64,000 nt of DNA. It comes from Syngnathus acus. Its lineage: Eukaryota; Chordata; Actinopteri; Syngnathiformes; Syngnathidae. Each line of letters begins with the position of its first letter. Position 1 is the first letter of the stretch. Positions 12,201-24,750 of this stretch are shown piece after piece. Position numbers and translations under genes: made by a program. The stretch is from NCBI RefSeq assembly GCF_901709675.1, contig NC_051087.1, forward strand, positions 12,151,384 to 12,215,383, written 5' to 3'. The notes under the pieces were generated by a model. It searched no databases. It had not been told where the DNA came from and saw only the letters and a list, made by a program, of their open reading frames with translations.

Positions 12201-13004
12201 ACTGCGGGGGAAAAGAAAGAATATTTATCAAATAAGAAAAAATGAAGCCACAGCTAACTTTGACGAGTGCAGAGGGAGGATTATCGCTTGTGCCTGGGAG
12301 TCACGTCTCTTCACTGTGACTCGTTCATTCCATCCTTTTATATTAATGATGTTGACGTCGCTTGTTGACTCCACAAGAAGGTACTGAGCAGCCATGATGG
12401 CTTTTACTATGTTGTGACAACTTTATATACTTTTTTGAAAACACATAAATGCAAACTTGTGTGACTTTAGATGCAAGTTCAAAGTATGGCATAAGGTGCA
12501 AAGAAATGCTCTTTTCTTGGAACGAGCCAACTGAATATTTAATGGCTTACCAACAAGGCGAATAAACAAGGTTCTAAACGGGAAATACAGTTTGGAGTTC
12601 TTGTTTAAAAAAAGAAAAGAAAGAAAGATTCAAATATATCTGCTGTAAATGGCTGATGACAAATCCAGCATGTACTCTCACCCAATGTCAGCTTGGACAG
12701 GCTATTTAAAATGAATGAAGCCACCACATTTGTGTTTTAACTACTGCTTTTTTTTTTTTTTTAAATTTGTCTCCTTCTGCAGGATACACTCGGAGGAGGC
12801 TTTGATGCAACACAAGCCTTCGTAGGCGAGCTGGCAAACCTAAACATCTGGAATAGGAAACTGTCCATCACTGAAATCTACAACTTGGCAACCTGCAACA
12901 GTAAAGCAACGGCCGGCAATGTGCTCTCTTGGACGGAGAGCAACATTGAAATATTTGGAGGAGCAACTAAATGGTCCTTTGAGCCTTGTCGTTCAGCCAA
13001 CTGA
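8793..13004 (+). CDS. nptx1: neuronal pentraxin 1, complete, 5 coding exons, 423 aa
   Basis: The joined exons 8793-9212, 9985-10192, 11475-11716, 11843-12022 and 12783-13004 give a 423-residue secreted protein; human NPTX1 is about 432. All introns (772, 1282, 126 and 760 bp) are GT-AG and all reading phases agree. Visible parts: a signal peptide (residues 1-21, hydrophobic FLLCCLATA, likely cleavage after SSA), an FICTSVP segment with Cys31 and Cys41, a first coiled coil (about 52-88) ending at Cys89, a second coiled coil (about 120-209), and a pentraxin domain (about 220-423) with the HxCxTW signature at 305-310 and a QEQD calcium-loop motif at 348-351. N-glycosylation sequons lie at N146 and N185. 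Family knowledge: neuronal pentraxins are secreted synaptic organisers that multimerise through N-terminal cysteines and cluster AMPA receptors. NPTX1 is preferred to NPTX2 because of FICTSVP, NSLKDLLQ, VSRVNTLEE-like and FGGATKW-like segments. The start has a strong Kozak context (A at -3, G at +4). Teleosts may carry several nptx1 copies, so the exact paralogue name is open. Confidence 0.96.
9361..9390. repeat. (ATAG)n microsatellite in nptx1 intron 1
   Basis: Seven and a half perfect tetranucleotide units. Confidence 0.97.
9985..10192 (+). CDS. nptx1: nptx1 coding exon 2
   Basis: Encodes residues 141-209 plus the first base of Gly210. This is the coiled-coil stalk with QANSLKDLLQNKIDDMEKQV and LSRVNTLEE, followed by NDS and NNT sequons. 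Acceptor CTGCAG before, donor GTGCGT after. The exon leaves phase 1, completed by GC at the start of exon 3. Confidence 0.95.
10716..11022 (-). mobile_element. hAT-type MITE, copy 2, in nptx1 intron 2 (307 bp)
   Basis: Same family as the element at 2930-3256 but inverted: CAGGGGTGTCAAACTC on the left, GAGTTTGACACCTGTG on the right. The flanking 8-bp duplication is GGCTAAAT / GGTTAAAT, with one mismatch. It shares the family's internal GATGCACAATTTGTCTT segment. Confidence 0.9.
11070..11188 (+). mobile_element. SINE 3'-end remnant in nptx1 intron 2
   Basis: CTGTGACTGGCTGGCCACCA, GTGTTCTGCC and a terminal GAAAATAGATGGATGCATG match the 3' half of the (ATGG)n SINE. It lies 50 bp beyond the hAT MITE in the same intron. 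Confidence 0.6.
11475..11716 (+). CDS. nptx1: nptx1 coding exon 3
   Basis: Encodes residues 210-290, the first third of the pentraxin domain: FPLRTNYMYAKAKRSLPEMY, then TPFSYAVPGQANELVLIEWG and MEILINDK. Acceptor GTGCAG, donor GTAAGT. Highly conserved with mammalian NPTX1. Confidence 0.96.
11843..12022 (+). CDS. nptx1: nptx1 coding exon 4
   Basis: Encodes residues 291-350. It carries the pentraxin signature (GKWHHLCITWTTRDG) and GENLAPYHPIKPEGVLVLGQ. It ends inside the QEQD calcium-loop motif, whose Asp comes from exon 5. Acceptor GCCGCAG, donor GTAAAT. Confidence 0.96.
12783..13004 (+). CDS. nptx1: nptx1 coding exon 5 and stop
   Basis: Encodes residues 351-423 and TGA at 13002-13004: DTLGGGFDATQAFVGELANL, a conserved Cys at 388 and a C-terminal FEPCRSAN. 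The acceptor is preceded by a poly-T tract (about 12748-12762) and CTTCTGCAG. Confidence 0.96.
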   Translation, partial: DTLGGGFDATQAFVGELANLNIWNRKLSITEIYNLATCNSKATAGNVLSWTESNIEIFGGATKWSFEPCRSAN

Positions 13005-13965
13005 ACTGAATTGAAGCCATGGAAATAAGGCCTCTGTGTATTTCTGAGTTTATGTTGCTCTCGTCTTCATTTGATGTTTGTTAGAGGCCATTTGATCTTG
13101 ACTTTAGTTGTAAGCTTCAAGCTGGGATTTCTGCCATTCCCAAGTATTTATATGCTGAAGAACAGTTTTCATCCTGGGGGAGGGGAGGGGGGTTCATTCT
13201 GGGAAACCTCAGGTTGTTTTTTTCCGAGGGGTTCAGTTGAAAGCAGAACTTAATTTTTTCGGTTTGGCTTCTTTTGTCTGGAACGAGCATCTGGCAACCG
13301 TGTGTGGACAAGTCACCATCCAAGCAAGGAATTACGTAACATTTCCCACCTGTTTCTGAGAGGAACCCTTGTCAATTCTTGTCAGTAGTTGACGCTGTGA
13401 CAAGATGTTGAGGCTTTTTTCCTCTACCCTCTCCTCCTCCTCCTCCTGCTCCTCCTTCCTCTTCCTCCAAGGCCCCTCCGGAACTTCCACTGTGACTGAC
13501 AAAGAGAACGGAAGGAGCAGAGGACCCAGACTGTGGTACAAGTCAGTTTGTATGTGTCGTTCGCTTCAAGTGTTTCTGTAAGAATATCGCCGACTTGCCA
13601 ACATTGTTACAAAGCCTGGGTGCCTTGGGCTGGTACAAATATTCAGCGCACACAATGTTTTAAGTTGCAAATTCAGTGTTATTTCATTTGGATTTTCTCT
13701 TTCTTGACTCTGGTTCAATTTATTGTTTGGGATTGTTATCCATCACGTGTTTTGGCAGGTGTTTGTACTGCTCTGTATTAGGAATGTTACAGTATCTGTA
13801 TAGTAACAGCATGAATGACGGAGTGCTGTGAAAGCAATGTTGAAATCTGCTTTATTATATTTGGGTGTGGGTTTTTTACTGCATTGTTATATGCTCCAAG
13901 CATGGCAAACCTGAGAGATGAATAATTTAATTTTTGTAATAAAATTGTGATACTTAATGTCGCAG
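13005..13965 (+). other. nptx1: nptx1 3' UTR to the first polyadenylation signal
   Basis: Non-coding sequence after the TGA, with a pyrimidine-rich (TCC)n stretch near 13428-13455. AATAAA at 13938-13943 is followed by T/GT-rich sequence, giving a 3' UTR of about 950 nt. A second AATAAA at 14513-14518 followed by a TG-rich stretch could give a longer form of about 1.5 kb. The end points are inferred. Confidence 0.6.
13938..13943 (+). terminator. nptx1: polyadenylation signal AATAAA (proximal), nptx1
   Basis: Canonical hexamer in an AT-rich stretch 934 bases after the stop codon, with TGTCGC and GT-rich sequence downstream. No other gene lies between it and the stop. Confidence 0.6.
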
Positions 13966-14512
13966 TGCAGTTCTGGTGCTTTTTCTTGTGTGTGGTAACC
14001 CTATCTGCAATGGGACAACAAGCAAACTGACAACATTATTGTTGCTCTACCCAAGCTTTTTTTTTTTTATAGACTTCTATATTACATTCTTTTGGTGGGC
14101 ATATAGAGTATTTTGTATTTGGCTAAACTATTTCATGTAAGGGGGGGGTGTAGGCATTAAACTACAAGGCAAATAAGCAATATATAAAAGAGCAAGGATA
14201 AGTATGATAGATAGAGGACACGAGTTGCATTAATGCATAAGAATCACAAGGGTACAAATGTGTTTTCATTTTCAGAACTTTACTATGTGATTTTTGCTCC
14301 TGAGCGTAGAGCATCAAAAGATCAGGGCTGTAAACTTCATCTTCATTTCCACACCCAATTGCAAGCCGACAAGTATGAGGCGGGAGCGTTGTCTTGTTTT
14401 AGTATAATTTATGTGGCGCATAGAATTGAATGTTCTGTTTTTTTTTTTTTTTTTAGAAACTTTGCCTTTCTTGGATTTTTACATTGTTTGCCTTTCGGGG
14501 TTCAAATAGCTC

Positions 14513-14518
14513 AATAAA
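14513..14518 (+). terminator. nptx1: polyadenylation signal AATAAA (distal), nptx1
   Basis: Second canonical hexamer in the same orientation, about 1.5 kb past the stop codon, followed by TCTTGATG. Could end a longer nptx1 transcript; it may equally be unused. Confidence 0.35.
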
Positions 14519-15539
14519 TCTTGATGCCAGATGCTGCACAGCTGCACTTGTGATGCATTTTTTAAGTGAGAAAGATATAAAAGAACATATTTTATTTTAA
14601 TATTACAAGTGCAGCGTAACCATTCAAATCAGATTTAAAACAACATTTAAAAATGAAAGAAGTGGTTTAAATTTATACTGATTACTCATAATTTAGTTTA
14701 CAAAGTCACAGAGAGCCAGAGCAGAAGGATAAAAGAACCCCATGCGACTCTGGAGCACCAGGCAATCTGTGGATAAGTCATACAATCAGTTGTGAATGCC
14801 ACTTTGAATACAAAAAATACTACCACAACTATGCATGGTCAGGCCCTGGCACATGCCTGCAATTTTGACATGCAGTATCTTGTGATTGTTTCTTTCAAGT
14901 TATTCACAATTGCTGCCACCATGAACAATAGAAATAATGTAAATAACAAGGTCAACTAAGTCAGAATTAAAATTTATAATTAACTCACTAATTATGATCT
15001 CTCCTCTGGCCATGTATTGTGGCCTCTCACAACAGAAGAAAAACCAATTCATCTTTCTGCTGTATAATGAAGCAGACCAGCGGTGGCCAGAAGAGAGTGT
15101 GGAAATTTCAGTCTTGCACTGTTCCAATGGCCTTAAACATCAATCTCAACAAAGCTATACATAATTAGAAAAAATACACAAATCTTTTCAGAAAGACTGC
15201 AGGCTGATTTTTGGTCTTAATCCTGTCCTTGGAGTGGATTTTCATTAGCCGTGAGAGAGAGAGGGACGCATCACTTTGCAGTAATCCCCCATGGTGCACT
15301 GCAGAAAAGAGCCTGGGTCGAGTAGCGGCAAAGAGAATGACAAGGCATTTGTACAAAGTGCTCCTGAGTCCCACTATAGTTATTTTATTACAAGGAGGAT
15401 AACAACATTGAGGTTGGAAAACAATGCCTTTGCCTGGGCATTGAGAAACAATCATGTTAGACTGTCAAGTAAAAAGTGAATAACATTAACATAACATTAT
15501 TAATTGTGAAATAAATTAATTCCCACCCATTAATCAATC

Positions 15540-16875
15540 TTCCTCTTTATGGTTGAAGAAAGTATACAGAACAGACATTTTGAAAAATTCCAGTCAGGTT
15601 TCCAACAACAACAGTCCTCAAGTACTAAATGATGTTAGCTTGAAGGTTAACACAAGCAAGGTATCAGTGCAAGTTTTATTTGATCTCAGTAAAACCTTTG
15701 ATGTAATTGATTACAATATATTGTTGCGTGGGTTGGAAACTTTAGTGGGATTAAATGGAATGGTTCATGCCCTATTTTAAGTTAATGGTTCATGTCCTAC
15801 TTACTTAGTGACCATTGGTAGTTTTGAATGGCCATGACACATGGGGTCCCTCAAGGGTCAGTCTTCGCACCCCTTTTGCTCAGTCTGCATTTGTTCCATT
15901 TGGGTCAAATGACTCAGAACGCTAAAGTTGGCTATCATTGTCATGCAGATGACACAGCTATATTTATCAATGTCCCCAAATAACAGCAGTTCAATTAACG
16001 CATTGTGTCGTCGTTTAGAGCAAACAACTGGATGAACCAACATTTCCAAAACAAAACAGAGGTAATTGTTTTTAGCAATGAAGAAAATAGGATTGTTGTT
16101 AGAAAACACCTGGAGTTACTGTCTTGAAAAGATCACGTCCAAAATCTTGGGGTGTTGATAGACTCAGACCTGACTTTCAGCAATCATAGGAAAAATCAAT
16201 TACTAAAACTGGAAAAATATATCGAGACGGAAGGTTTGAATGCTCCAGGCAGACCAGAAGAAACTTATTACCTCCAGTAGAGCATCAGACAGCTGCAGCT
16301 CTTTCGGAATGCTGCAGATTGGGTTCAGACTGGAACAAAGAAAGCAGAACATATTACTCCAGTCCTACAGGATTTACACTGGCTCGCAATCAGATGTAGA
16401 ATACATTTTGATAGTTGCTACACGTCTATCACTGAATAGTTTGGATCCTGAATAAAATAAAGAAATGGTGATTGAATATAAGCCCAATAGGCCTCTGAGA
16501 TCTGCAGACTTGGGTCAATTGGAGGAGTCCAGAGTACAAAGCAAACATGGTGACGATACATTTAGCTGTTATGCTTCACGCAAATAGAATAAGCTGCCAA
16601 CAGAAGTGATCAGCCCCAAGAGTAAATGCTTTTAAATCCAGGTCAACAAGTTCGCTTTTTATCCCATTTGATTCAGATCTTCTAAACATCTTTAAATCTG
16701 TTTTTCTTTTCGTCACTTTAGAAACACACTCTTAATTCTTTACTTTACTCTGTGCTTTGCTTCTGTCATTGTTGTGTTTGTAAATGCTTGTACATGTTTC
16801 CCTGCTTGTGTGAAGCATATTGAGTTGCCTTGTGTATTAAATGTGCTATATAAATAAAGCTGCCTTGCCTTAGAG
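15540..16875 (+). mobile_element. L2/CR1-like non-LTR retrotransposon remnant
   Basis: Reading frames broken by many stops and shifts still show reverse-transcriptase blocks in order: FDLSKTFDVIDYNILL, SLKGQS (eroded PQGS), MQMTQLYL (eroded ADDTQLY), then the C-terminal region. The 3' end GTGCTATATAAATAAAGCTG with TGCCTTGCCTT is the usual tail of this fish LINE group. The 5' part is missing. Confidence 0.8.
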
Positions 16876-17379
16876 ACTATCCCAGCTGACTTAGTGCAAA
16901 ATGTAGACTGGGCGAATGAACTACGGTCACGGGACTAATATGAATGAGGCAACAGAGGGGAATTAAGCCATGGCAGTTCAATGTATCTCACCCATGTCAA
17001 CTAGCACACTATAGTGCTAAGACGCACACCATTGCCATTCTGTGCATCCCCCTCCAAAGATTTCAAAAGAAGACTGAGCACTTGTAAATTCCTTAATCAG
17101 CTCTTTTAAGTCCAACACTTGAGAAGGCTTTTATGTTCTCAAGAATACTGTCATCAAGGTGTTTTCTGTGGTACTGTATGAGGAAATCTGGAGACTAGTC
17201 CAGCACATGTATAGGAATAAATAGAAAGAGATTGGTGAGGTCTGCTGGTGGATTGACAGAATCTTTCAAGATGGAGGTTGAACTCCATCAACAATTGACT
17301 TTGAATTTGTTTTGTTGCTGTGATGATAGGCAAATGAGATCAGCAGGAGTTATCAACGGTCATTGACATTGTGATCTGC

Positions 17380-17940
17380 AGTGAGAAGAAAAGAACTGAA
17401 ATGCATTGGACTGGTGAGGAACGAAGGTCATTTGTAGCTAGACAGAGTATGTGTGGGTGTGAAAGGAATGGCCGTGCAATGGTAAGGTTACAAGGAGTAG
17501 ATGGAGAAGGTGCAATTCAACTGCTCAGAGCAATGGAGACTAGAAGAGAGGTGAAGAAAACAATGCAGGGCGGATGACGCTTGTAGAGGAAAAGTGACAG
17601 GGGTGCTATGTGACGAGAGCACACCAGCTAAAGTGACAGGAAAAGTTTCGAGGACAGCAGAAAGTTCAGCAACTTCGTATGGATCTGAGATTGTAGAAAT
17701 GATGAGAAGACGAGAGACACAGCTGGAAATGCAGAGTTGAAATGGTTGAGAATGTCTTTGAGAGTGACGAGGAGGGACAGCACCAGGAATGATCTCAGCA
17801 AAGACTGTATGGTTTGGAGCTAGAGAGGCCAGATTGAAATGGTTTGGACAGAAGAGGGACACTGAAATATCAAGAGGATTCAAGAGCTACCAGGTTGGGG
17901 AAAACTAAAGAGGAGATTCATGACCCAGTACTTGGACTTG
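17380..17940 (+). mobile_element. RTE-like non-LTR retrotransposon 3' remnant
   Basis: The nucleotide order matches the C-terminal end of fish LINEs that encode LGVTR..DRIRNE..VREARLRWFGHV: here the segments read like MVRLQGVDGEGAIQLLRAME, EECL..RGG, and REARLKWFGQK near 17820-17855. It is heavily mutated. The clade assignment is from memory. Confidence 0.6.
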
Positions 17941-18934
17941 ACCATAAGCCTATGTTGTACTTTCAATAAAGCACATTGTGCATGAATTGTGCTCTTTTAA
18001 TAAACTACCCTGCTTTTTGACTTGCCTTCCCTCAGCCACTAATTAGATAGATTTCAATCTCAAAATGAGAGTGATTAATTTATTGTCCACATATGTTATC
18101 AAAGTCAAACATCCCACAAGAGACAAACTTGTATCTATGCCTCTACAGAAGTTGTTTGTCTTTGGAGGTGATTGAGTGGTTAAGGGCGTGACATATGTGC
18201 TGACATCTCATTAATTCATCAGATGTCCCCTGAGGCAGGACAGAAATATTCCTTCTGTCCACAAGTGCAGCTATTCCGCATGTTTGTGTTTGGGTGGCAA
18301 AAAGGGCTGAATAAGAGTTTAGAGATGCCGTGCTCAACAAATACTGCCTGCAGAAAGAGTGTGCATTTGCTCCATTATACAGTAAGTGCATGATGAGTGA
18401 TTTATTCCATACTGCTTTTCTCCGCAGAGCCTTGAATGGTAAGAAAAGGGGAGAGAAATAAGTGAGGAATAGAGATTGATCGTCATCTTGCTGCTCTTCT
18501 CTTTGTGATGAGACAGCAGGGAGTGGAACTTGTGGCATTTACTGATCAGCAGAGTCCTTCAGGAAGTATTCAGCGAGGATAATGAGGTTTCCTCGGCAGG
18601 CTGGGATCAAAGTGGATATAGACCGCGGCAGGAGGCTACTCCACAAGTCAGACCAGAAAATGATTATTTTAATATTCTTCTTCATACAGTATGCATCCTA
18701 CACTTGTCTCAGTGGGTTTCATAGATCCACAACAGCTCCAGAGCATATACAGTATCGGATTTTCTCAGCTTGAATGTGACGTGTCAGGCCTCAGAAGAGA
18801 TGTTTCCGTGGCAGACATTGAAGGTGGAAAAAATGAACACCAATGAAACAGCAGAGGGATATAAAATGAAAACGAATACATGATTGAGCCAAATAAATTT
18901 CACCCTTCTTAAAATGTGTCCCGGCAAAGATACC

Positions 18935-19490
18935 TGGCACTGTGTGAAAAAATATTTACCCCAGTTTTTAAATCATGACTTAAATGTGGCTAATCAGATT
19001 TTTAGTAAAGATGGATTAAGATTCATTGACCACATACAAGCTTGATTTCCTCCAAACCTCTTCAAAAAGAGAATCTGTCCACCAAGCTGCAACAAACTGT
19101 CAATATCCAATTAAATTCAGGAACAGATCAGAAATAAAGAAACGAACATATCAACTGACATGTTATGAAAATGACTATCAGTCTGGAAAGGGTTACAAAG
19201 CTATTTCGAAAGCTTTAGTATTCCACGAACCACGGTGAGAGCCATTATCCACAAATTGAGAACCTCTAACCTTCCCAGGAGTGGCTGGCCTATAAAAATC
19301 ACAAGAGCACAGTAGTGACGCATCCAGGAGGTCATAAAGCAAACCAGAACAACATCAAAAGAACTGCCTAAGTTGAGGTCAGTGTTCGTGACTAAAGACT
19401 GCGCAAAAATGGCAAGCCGAAAACTATTGCTGACCAAAATCAACGCAAAGCTTCGACTTATGCATAAAACAACAGCAACAAAACATCAAA
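18935..19490 (+). mobile_element. Tc1-like transposon remnant
   Basis: DYQSGKGYKAISKAL at about 19165-19215 is the helix-turn-helix of Tc1-like transposases. It is followed in shifting frames by RSGWPIKITRAQ, RTTSKEL and KMASRKLLLTKINAKLRL. The catalytic DDE region is absent, so the element is inactive. Confidence 0.8.
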
Positions 19491-19500
19491 ATGATCTTAG

Positions 19501-19620
19501 GGGGTGGCCATTTTGCCACTTGTAGTCGACTGAACATGACATCAAGGTTACTCGGGGCTCAGGTAATGGCCAATCACAGCCCAGTTTGCGAACATCTCAC
19601 GGCCCAACTGAGAAAAGAAA
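19501..19620 (+). mobile_element. single-arm remnant of the GGCCATTTTGCCA fold-back MITE
   Basis: GGCCATTTTGCCACTTG, then GACTGAACATGACATCAAGG, GGGCTCAGGTAATGGCCAATC: the same order of motifs as the element at 6201-6362. It directly follows the Tc1-like remnant. Confidence 0.55.
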
Positions 19621-20781
19621 TGAGCTGCCATTAATGATGTTCTTCTGATTGTGCATCTAATGAGTGAAACAGAGTGTGCACAGCGATTGAATGAACAGTG
19701 ACTATAAAACATTTGAGACAGAGCTAAAAAAAATTAATGAACAAGCAGAGTGGGCAGAGATCTTCGACCCCCTTAGGTCCATCTCTACTGCTCCCCTTCA
19801 TAGTATATAAAGTACATGTGCAAGTATAATGCTTGCGTCCAGTCTGAACATAATGTGCATATTTTATTGCATAATTTTCAACTACATTTCTGAAAAATAT
19901 GAGCATACACAGGGTTTGTTTGATAAACAACACTGCCAAAATGTTTGGTGCATTGCATCTTTATCACCTTGGCGCATCATGTAAATATTTACTTGAACAA
20001 GCAATCTTGGGCACGGTTGTATTTGTGAATTGTTGGTTACGTGATGATGAATGAGTCTTCAACTGCACGATCACGCACGTGAAGTTGGATAAAAAGGAAC
20101 ACCGAATGACAGCTGCTCTTTATATTTCCACAGGGAGCTTTGTAATGATGCGGTTTATCTGTTTCGCGGCACAGACGCGTTTTTCTGTTCACATTGCGGA
20201 CGGCTGCTGATAGAGTGGCTCTGCCATCTTGGGTTGTTCCATACGCAGTGTAAATTTTATAGAGTGGCTTTGTGACACAACATCAATTTGTTTTACTCTT
20301 ATAGGTTACAAACAGAAGGCCTTTCATATCTGTGTTTCATAGATGAAAATTTGGTGGATCATTTTCAAAGAAGTCTGAAGTATTTTTGATTGATTAAAAA
20401 AACATTAAAACTAATGACAGGCTTCTACTTCTAATTTCCCACCTCACATTCACATTCACACAGTATTTTGTAAAATCATGTTTCAAAAAGCAACGCAGGA
20501 GCCTTTATTGTACTTTATGAGTGTGTGTACATTGAGAAAAAAAAACATTACCCTATTTGTGGTCCTCTACACATTTATCAATATTTTTGCTCTGTACTTT
20601 TGCATTTGATACACTTGTCATCTCTTCTTTTGCTCACATTTGTTGTTTTGCACTTACATCATTTTTATTTCTCTTTCTATGAGCACAACGCCGGCAGACA
20701 TATTCTCCTTCTTTATTTTCCCATCGCGCCTGCTCGCCTTCCCACATTCGGCGCAGACTCTTACACTTTCTTGTTACCCCC

Positions 20782-20896
<115 letters not shown>

Positions 20897-21460
20897 GGTG
20901 ACAGGATACAGCCCATATCGTGGCGGGAATTAAAAGCAAAAAAAGCATCGACTATATGGCCAAGAGGTTTGAGGTTGTCTGAATAGTAAGAAAACAGGGT
21001 TTCATATTATGAGTGCAGACCCCCTCACTTCAAAGTCTAGCGGGGAGCAGGGTGGACTGTAAATGAGATGATGTAAACTCCCAACGGAGAAGCGGGAGCG
21101 ATCACATATTCAAGGTCAGCGGTCATTTTCCTTGGAACGACCTAGTTGAGATACCCCCTGCTCCCTCTCATATCTCGCTTATGTTCTGACGGGTTGTAAT
21201 GGCAAGACTTGCCCTCTGATCAAGGCTCTGTAGAGGGGTGATTATACAAACACGAGGAGAGAATAAAAGAGTAGGGAAACCTCTGAATTACTTAAACGAG
21301 GAGACAAGGAGAAAGGGAAAAGTGGATCTAATGAGGAATACTGTAAGTCAGATGGAGAAACGAGAGGGCACAGATTTGAGAGGTTGACAGGCTGTTTGTA
21401 GTCAGTCATTCACTGTCTCCAGTTAAAATTCCCTTCTTAACACTCCCTTTCATAGGAAAC

Positions 21461-21478
21461 CCCCCCCCCCCCCCCCTC
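21461..21478. repeat. poly-C tract
   Basis: A run of about 18 cytosines followed by TCCACCTCC. Confidence 0.9.
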
Positions 21479-22323
21479 CACCTCCTGCTTTCCCTTTCCC
21501 TCACTGTCTTCCCCTCTCTCGCTGTGCCGAGCACCGCAATAGCGTTATGAATTATTGAGGAACCCTGAATCGGGATTGAACATTTGTGTTTTGCGGTTGT
21601 GTCTTTTGTGTCGATAGTACAACGGGCAAGCATTCACAATAAAAAATCCAATCAAAATAAACAAAAAAAAAAAACTCTCATGTTCTATTCTGCATGCATC
21701 AGTGTGAGAATAACCCAGCCATTTCCCCGCTGGGAGGGGACTAGGTGTGTTGCACTGAAATTGGAATGCAATCGAGAAAAAAAAAATCCACTATGAATAT
21801 TCCTGAATGATTCCTTGCACTGCAGGAGGATCACTTGGAATGAGGAGTTGTCCATTGGGAATAAAATGAGCTCATTTGAAGGGTAAAAGTTGGAGATCTA
21901 TGTGAATGTTATATGAGCGTATAAGGAATAGCTTGGTGCAGTGGATGTCGCTTTGAGAGAGTGAGGGAGGGTGAGACTGCGGTGAATGTGTGTGCATAAA
22001 AAGTCCATGTAGTATGTGCATGTATGTTTTTGTGTGGGTACAAAACAGGCCCACTACCTGCCTAAGTGGCTCAGGGCCAGAGTGTAAACTACAGGGTGTT
22101 GCCATGAGACGCCAGAGTGTGAACGATGTGAATGCGTGTGTGTGTGTATGTGTGTGTGTGCGTGTGTGTGTCTGCACATGGGAGCGTATTTGCGTGGTCC
22201 ATGTTTCAATTCTAGCTTAATTGGCCCAAATCTGCCATTCAGTGAAGCAGGTTCATTGCCCTCCTCCATATGGCCTCCTGGGAAAAAAGGTACATAAGTG
22301 TCAAATTGCTACTTCTCCTATAT

Positions 22324-22507
<184 letters not shown>

Positions 22508-23239
22508 GCCTCGAGCTGGAAACCATAGCAAAGGATGTGTAATTAGGTCAAGTTCATCACTGCATATTTATAGTGATACAGATACACACGGATGTGCACG
22601 CACATTTATCTCATAAACAAAGGTGACCCAATAAGGGTTTTGGGAGGTCTATTGACTATATGATCTGACAAAAGGAACATATTCACCTAAATTCAGAACC
22701 CAAAAAATACTTTTTTAAGAAGATAAAAAGAAACCCCTTATTGGGACATTTCTTTGTCATCGGCAATGGAAGGCTTTGATCAACATTGCTGATCCTGGGC
22801 TGATCAAGATCAGCGGTCGATCGATCGGACCATTTCTACTCATAACATTTTGCGGACACATCGTATGCGGTGGAGCTAATAAAGCACCAACAGTTTTTAG
22901 TGCAGTGATGTAAAATGAAAGGGTGGAAACAAGCTTTCAGTAATTCAGTGTACTACGGAATAAGGGGTTCGCAATTACAGTTTGAAGAGGCCCTCCTGGA
23001 AAATGTCAGCACACATTATAATTCAATCCCCAATATTTTGTCCTCACCAACCTGAATACAAATGATACAATGATACTGTGATACAGCGCAACTCAAATAC
23101 CATTTATTGAGGTTGGTCAGTCCACATTTAATACTACTAAACCTATATTTAAAACAAAAAGTAATCAGGAGCACAATAGAATAATGGTTCTATGTCTGCC
23201 TCAGTCAGCATATTTAGGTCTAAATCTTCAGTGGAACAT

Positions 23240-23497
23240 CTGTTTGCGTGGGTTTTCTCCCGATCGTTCCTCCCGCATCACCAAAACACACATCTCAGGT
23301 TAATTGAAAGCTTTAAATTACCTGTTGCTATAAATGTGAGTTTGACTGCTTGTTTTTGTCCAAAGGGGCACTGTGATTGACTGGCGACCAGTCCAGTCTG
23401 TACCCTGCCCCTCCCCCAAGGTCAACTGGGATAGATTCAAGCACACCTACAAGCCTAGTGGGGACAAGTGGTAAAAGTGGCAGATGGATGGATACAG
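23240..23497 (+). mobile_element. SINE, diverged, 5'-truncated
   Basis: CGTGGGTTTTCTCCCGATCG, TTAATTGAAAGC, GATTGACTGGCGACCAGTCC and GGCAGATGGATGGAT follow the SINE order from mid-body to tail. Confidence 0.7.
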
Positions 23498-23579
23498 TTG
23501 TGTATACTCTTTCCCAATGGTCATAAACTTTTAGTTGTCTTTCCAAAACAGAGGTACAATGTGGGCATGATGTAATTTG

Positions 23580-23812
23580 ATTGTCAAGGTGCTTAGGTGT
23601 GATTGTGAATGGTTGTTCGTATGTGCCCTGCAATTGGCTGGCAATCAGTTGAGGGTGTACCCCGCCCACAGACCGCTGGGATGGGCTCCAGCACACCCGT
23701 GACCCTCGTTAGGAGAACTGGTTCAGAGAATGGCTAGATGGATGGATGGATGGATGGATGGATGGATGGATGGATGGATGGATGGATGGATGGATGGATG
23801 GATGGATGGATG
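23580..23812 (+). mobile_element. SINE 3' half with an expanded (ATGG)n tail
   Basis: GTGATTGTGAATGGTTGTTC, CAATTGGCTGGCAATCAGTT and GGGATGGGCTCCAGCACACC lead into a tail of about 19 ATGG units (23737-23812). It lies next to the copy at 23240-23497, same orientation. Confidence 0.75.
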
Positions 23813-24511
23813 TCAAATGTCAGACAACAAAATCTTTGGCCTTTCCTGCAACAGTGGTCACGCTAAACTGCAGCCTGTCTATATGGCAAAGGGCAATCAA
23901 GGTGATGTTTTGCCTCATCTATGGATAGAGTTGAACTGATGCTGAGAATCTAGTGCAAACCAAAAAACCCACCCTCCGTGGAGCTGGCTGTTTCCAATCG
24001 GCGAAATGAATGGCTCACTTGTACCCATTATTAATGGCTCAACATGATTGTTTCAGTGAATCAAATTTTGGCTGATATTGTATCCAGATAATTACGTAAC
24101 GTAAAAGTAAACTGCAGTCACAAATTGAGTATTTCTTCAGGGCAGCGCAGCAGGGAAACACAGAAATGATGGCTACCGGGGAGGAAGGAGACAGGAAGAG
24201 AATCAAAGTGATGATTCAGCAACTGAACGAAAGCCAAGAAGAAGTCATGCGGTTGCCGAACCTCACAATGACAAGACCGACAGGAAGAAGACAGGAAGAA
24301 GACACACGGAGCCACACCTCTAGATGTAGAGTGTGAACTTCATGCTGAAAAGAGGCACAATCTGGAAATTAAAAGACATCCACACTTTGTGTCTTTCTCA
24401 TATCTTGAGTATGCAAGTCATTCTTGAAAGATAATTATTGTTGTTCTCATCCTCGTACTTTGATTAAAGATCTCATTGCTTTGTGACAGCCGACATTATG
24501 CCCATCAGTCT

Positions 24512-24750
24512 CTCGGGTGTCAAACTCATTTTTATCGAGGGCCACTTTGCAGTTATGGCTTCCCTCAGAGGGCCGTTATGATCGTGACACCAAATAAATG
24601 TGTGTCTCGTATGAATACATATACACAACAAATTGATGGATTACTAGTTTTGAAATCAGCAATAATATTTTCTTCAATTGCTTTTGCGGGCCATATAAAA
24701 CGACATGGGGGGCCGAATCAGCCCCCCGGGCCTCGAGTTTGACACCTGTG
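24512..24750 (-). mobile_element. hAT-type MITE, copy 4, divergent (about 239 bp)
   Basis: Ends CGGGTGTCAAACTC and GAGTTTGACACCTGTG, with the GCGGGCCATATAAAA motif internally. It is shorter and more diverged than the other three, and no clean target duplication was seen. Confidence 0.75.

Noticed and set aside
17488-17883. 131-residue minus-strand frame
   Set aside because: Antisense shadow of the RTE-like LINE remnant on the plus strand.
24118-24340. Purine-rich stretch with a possible ATG-started frame (ATGATGGCTACCGGGG)
   Set aside because: The frame is short and low-complexity, with no splice or domain support.
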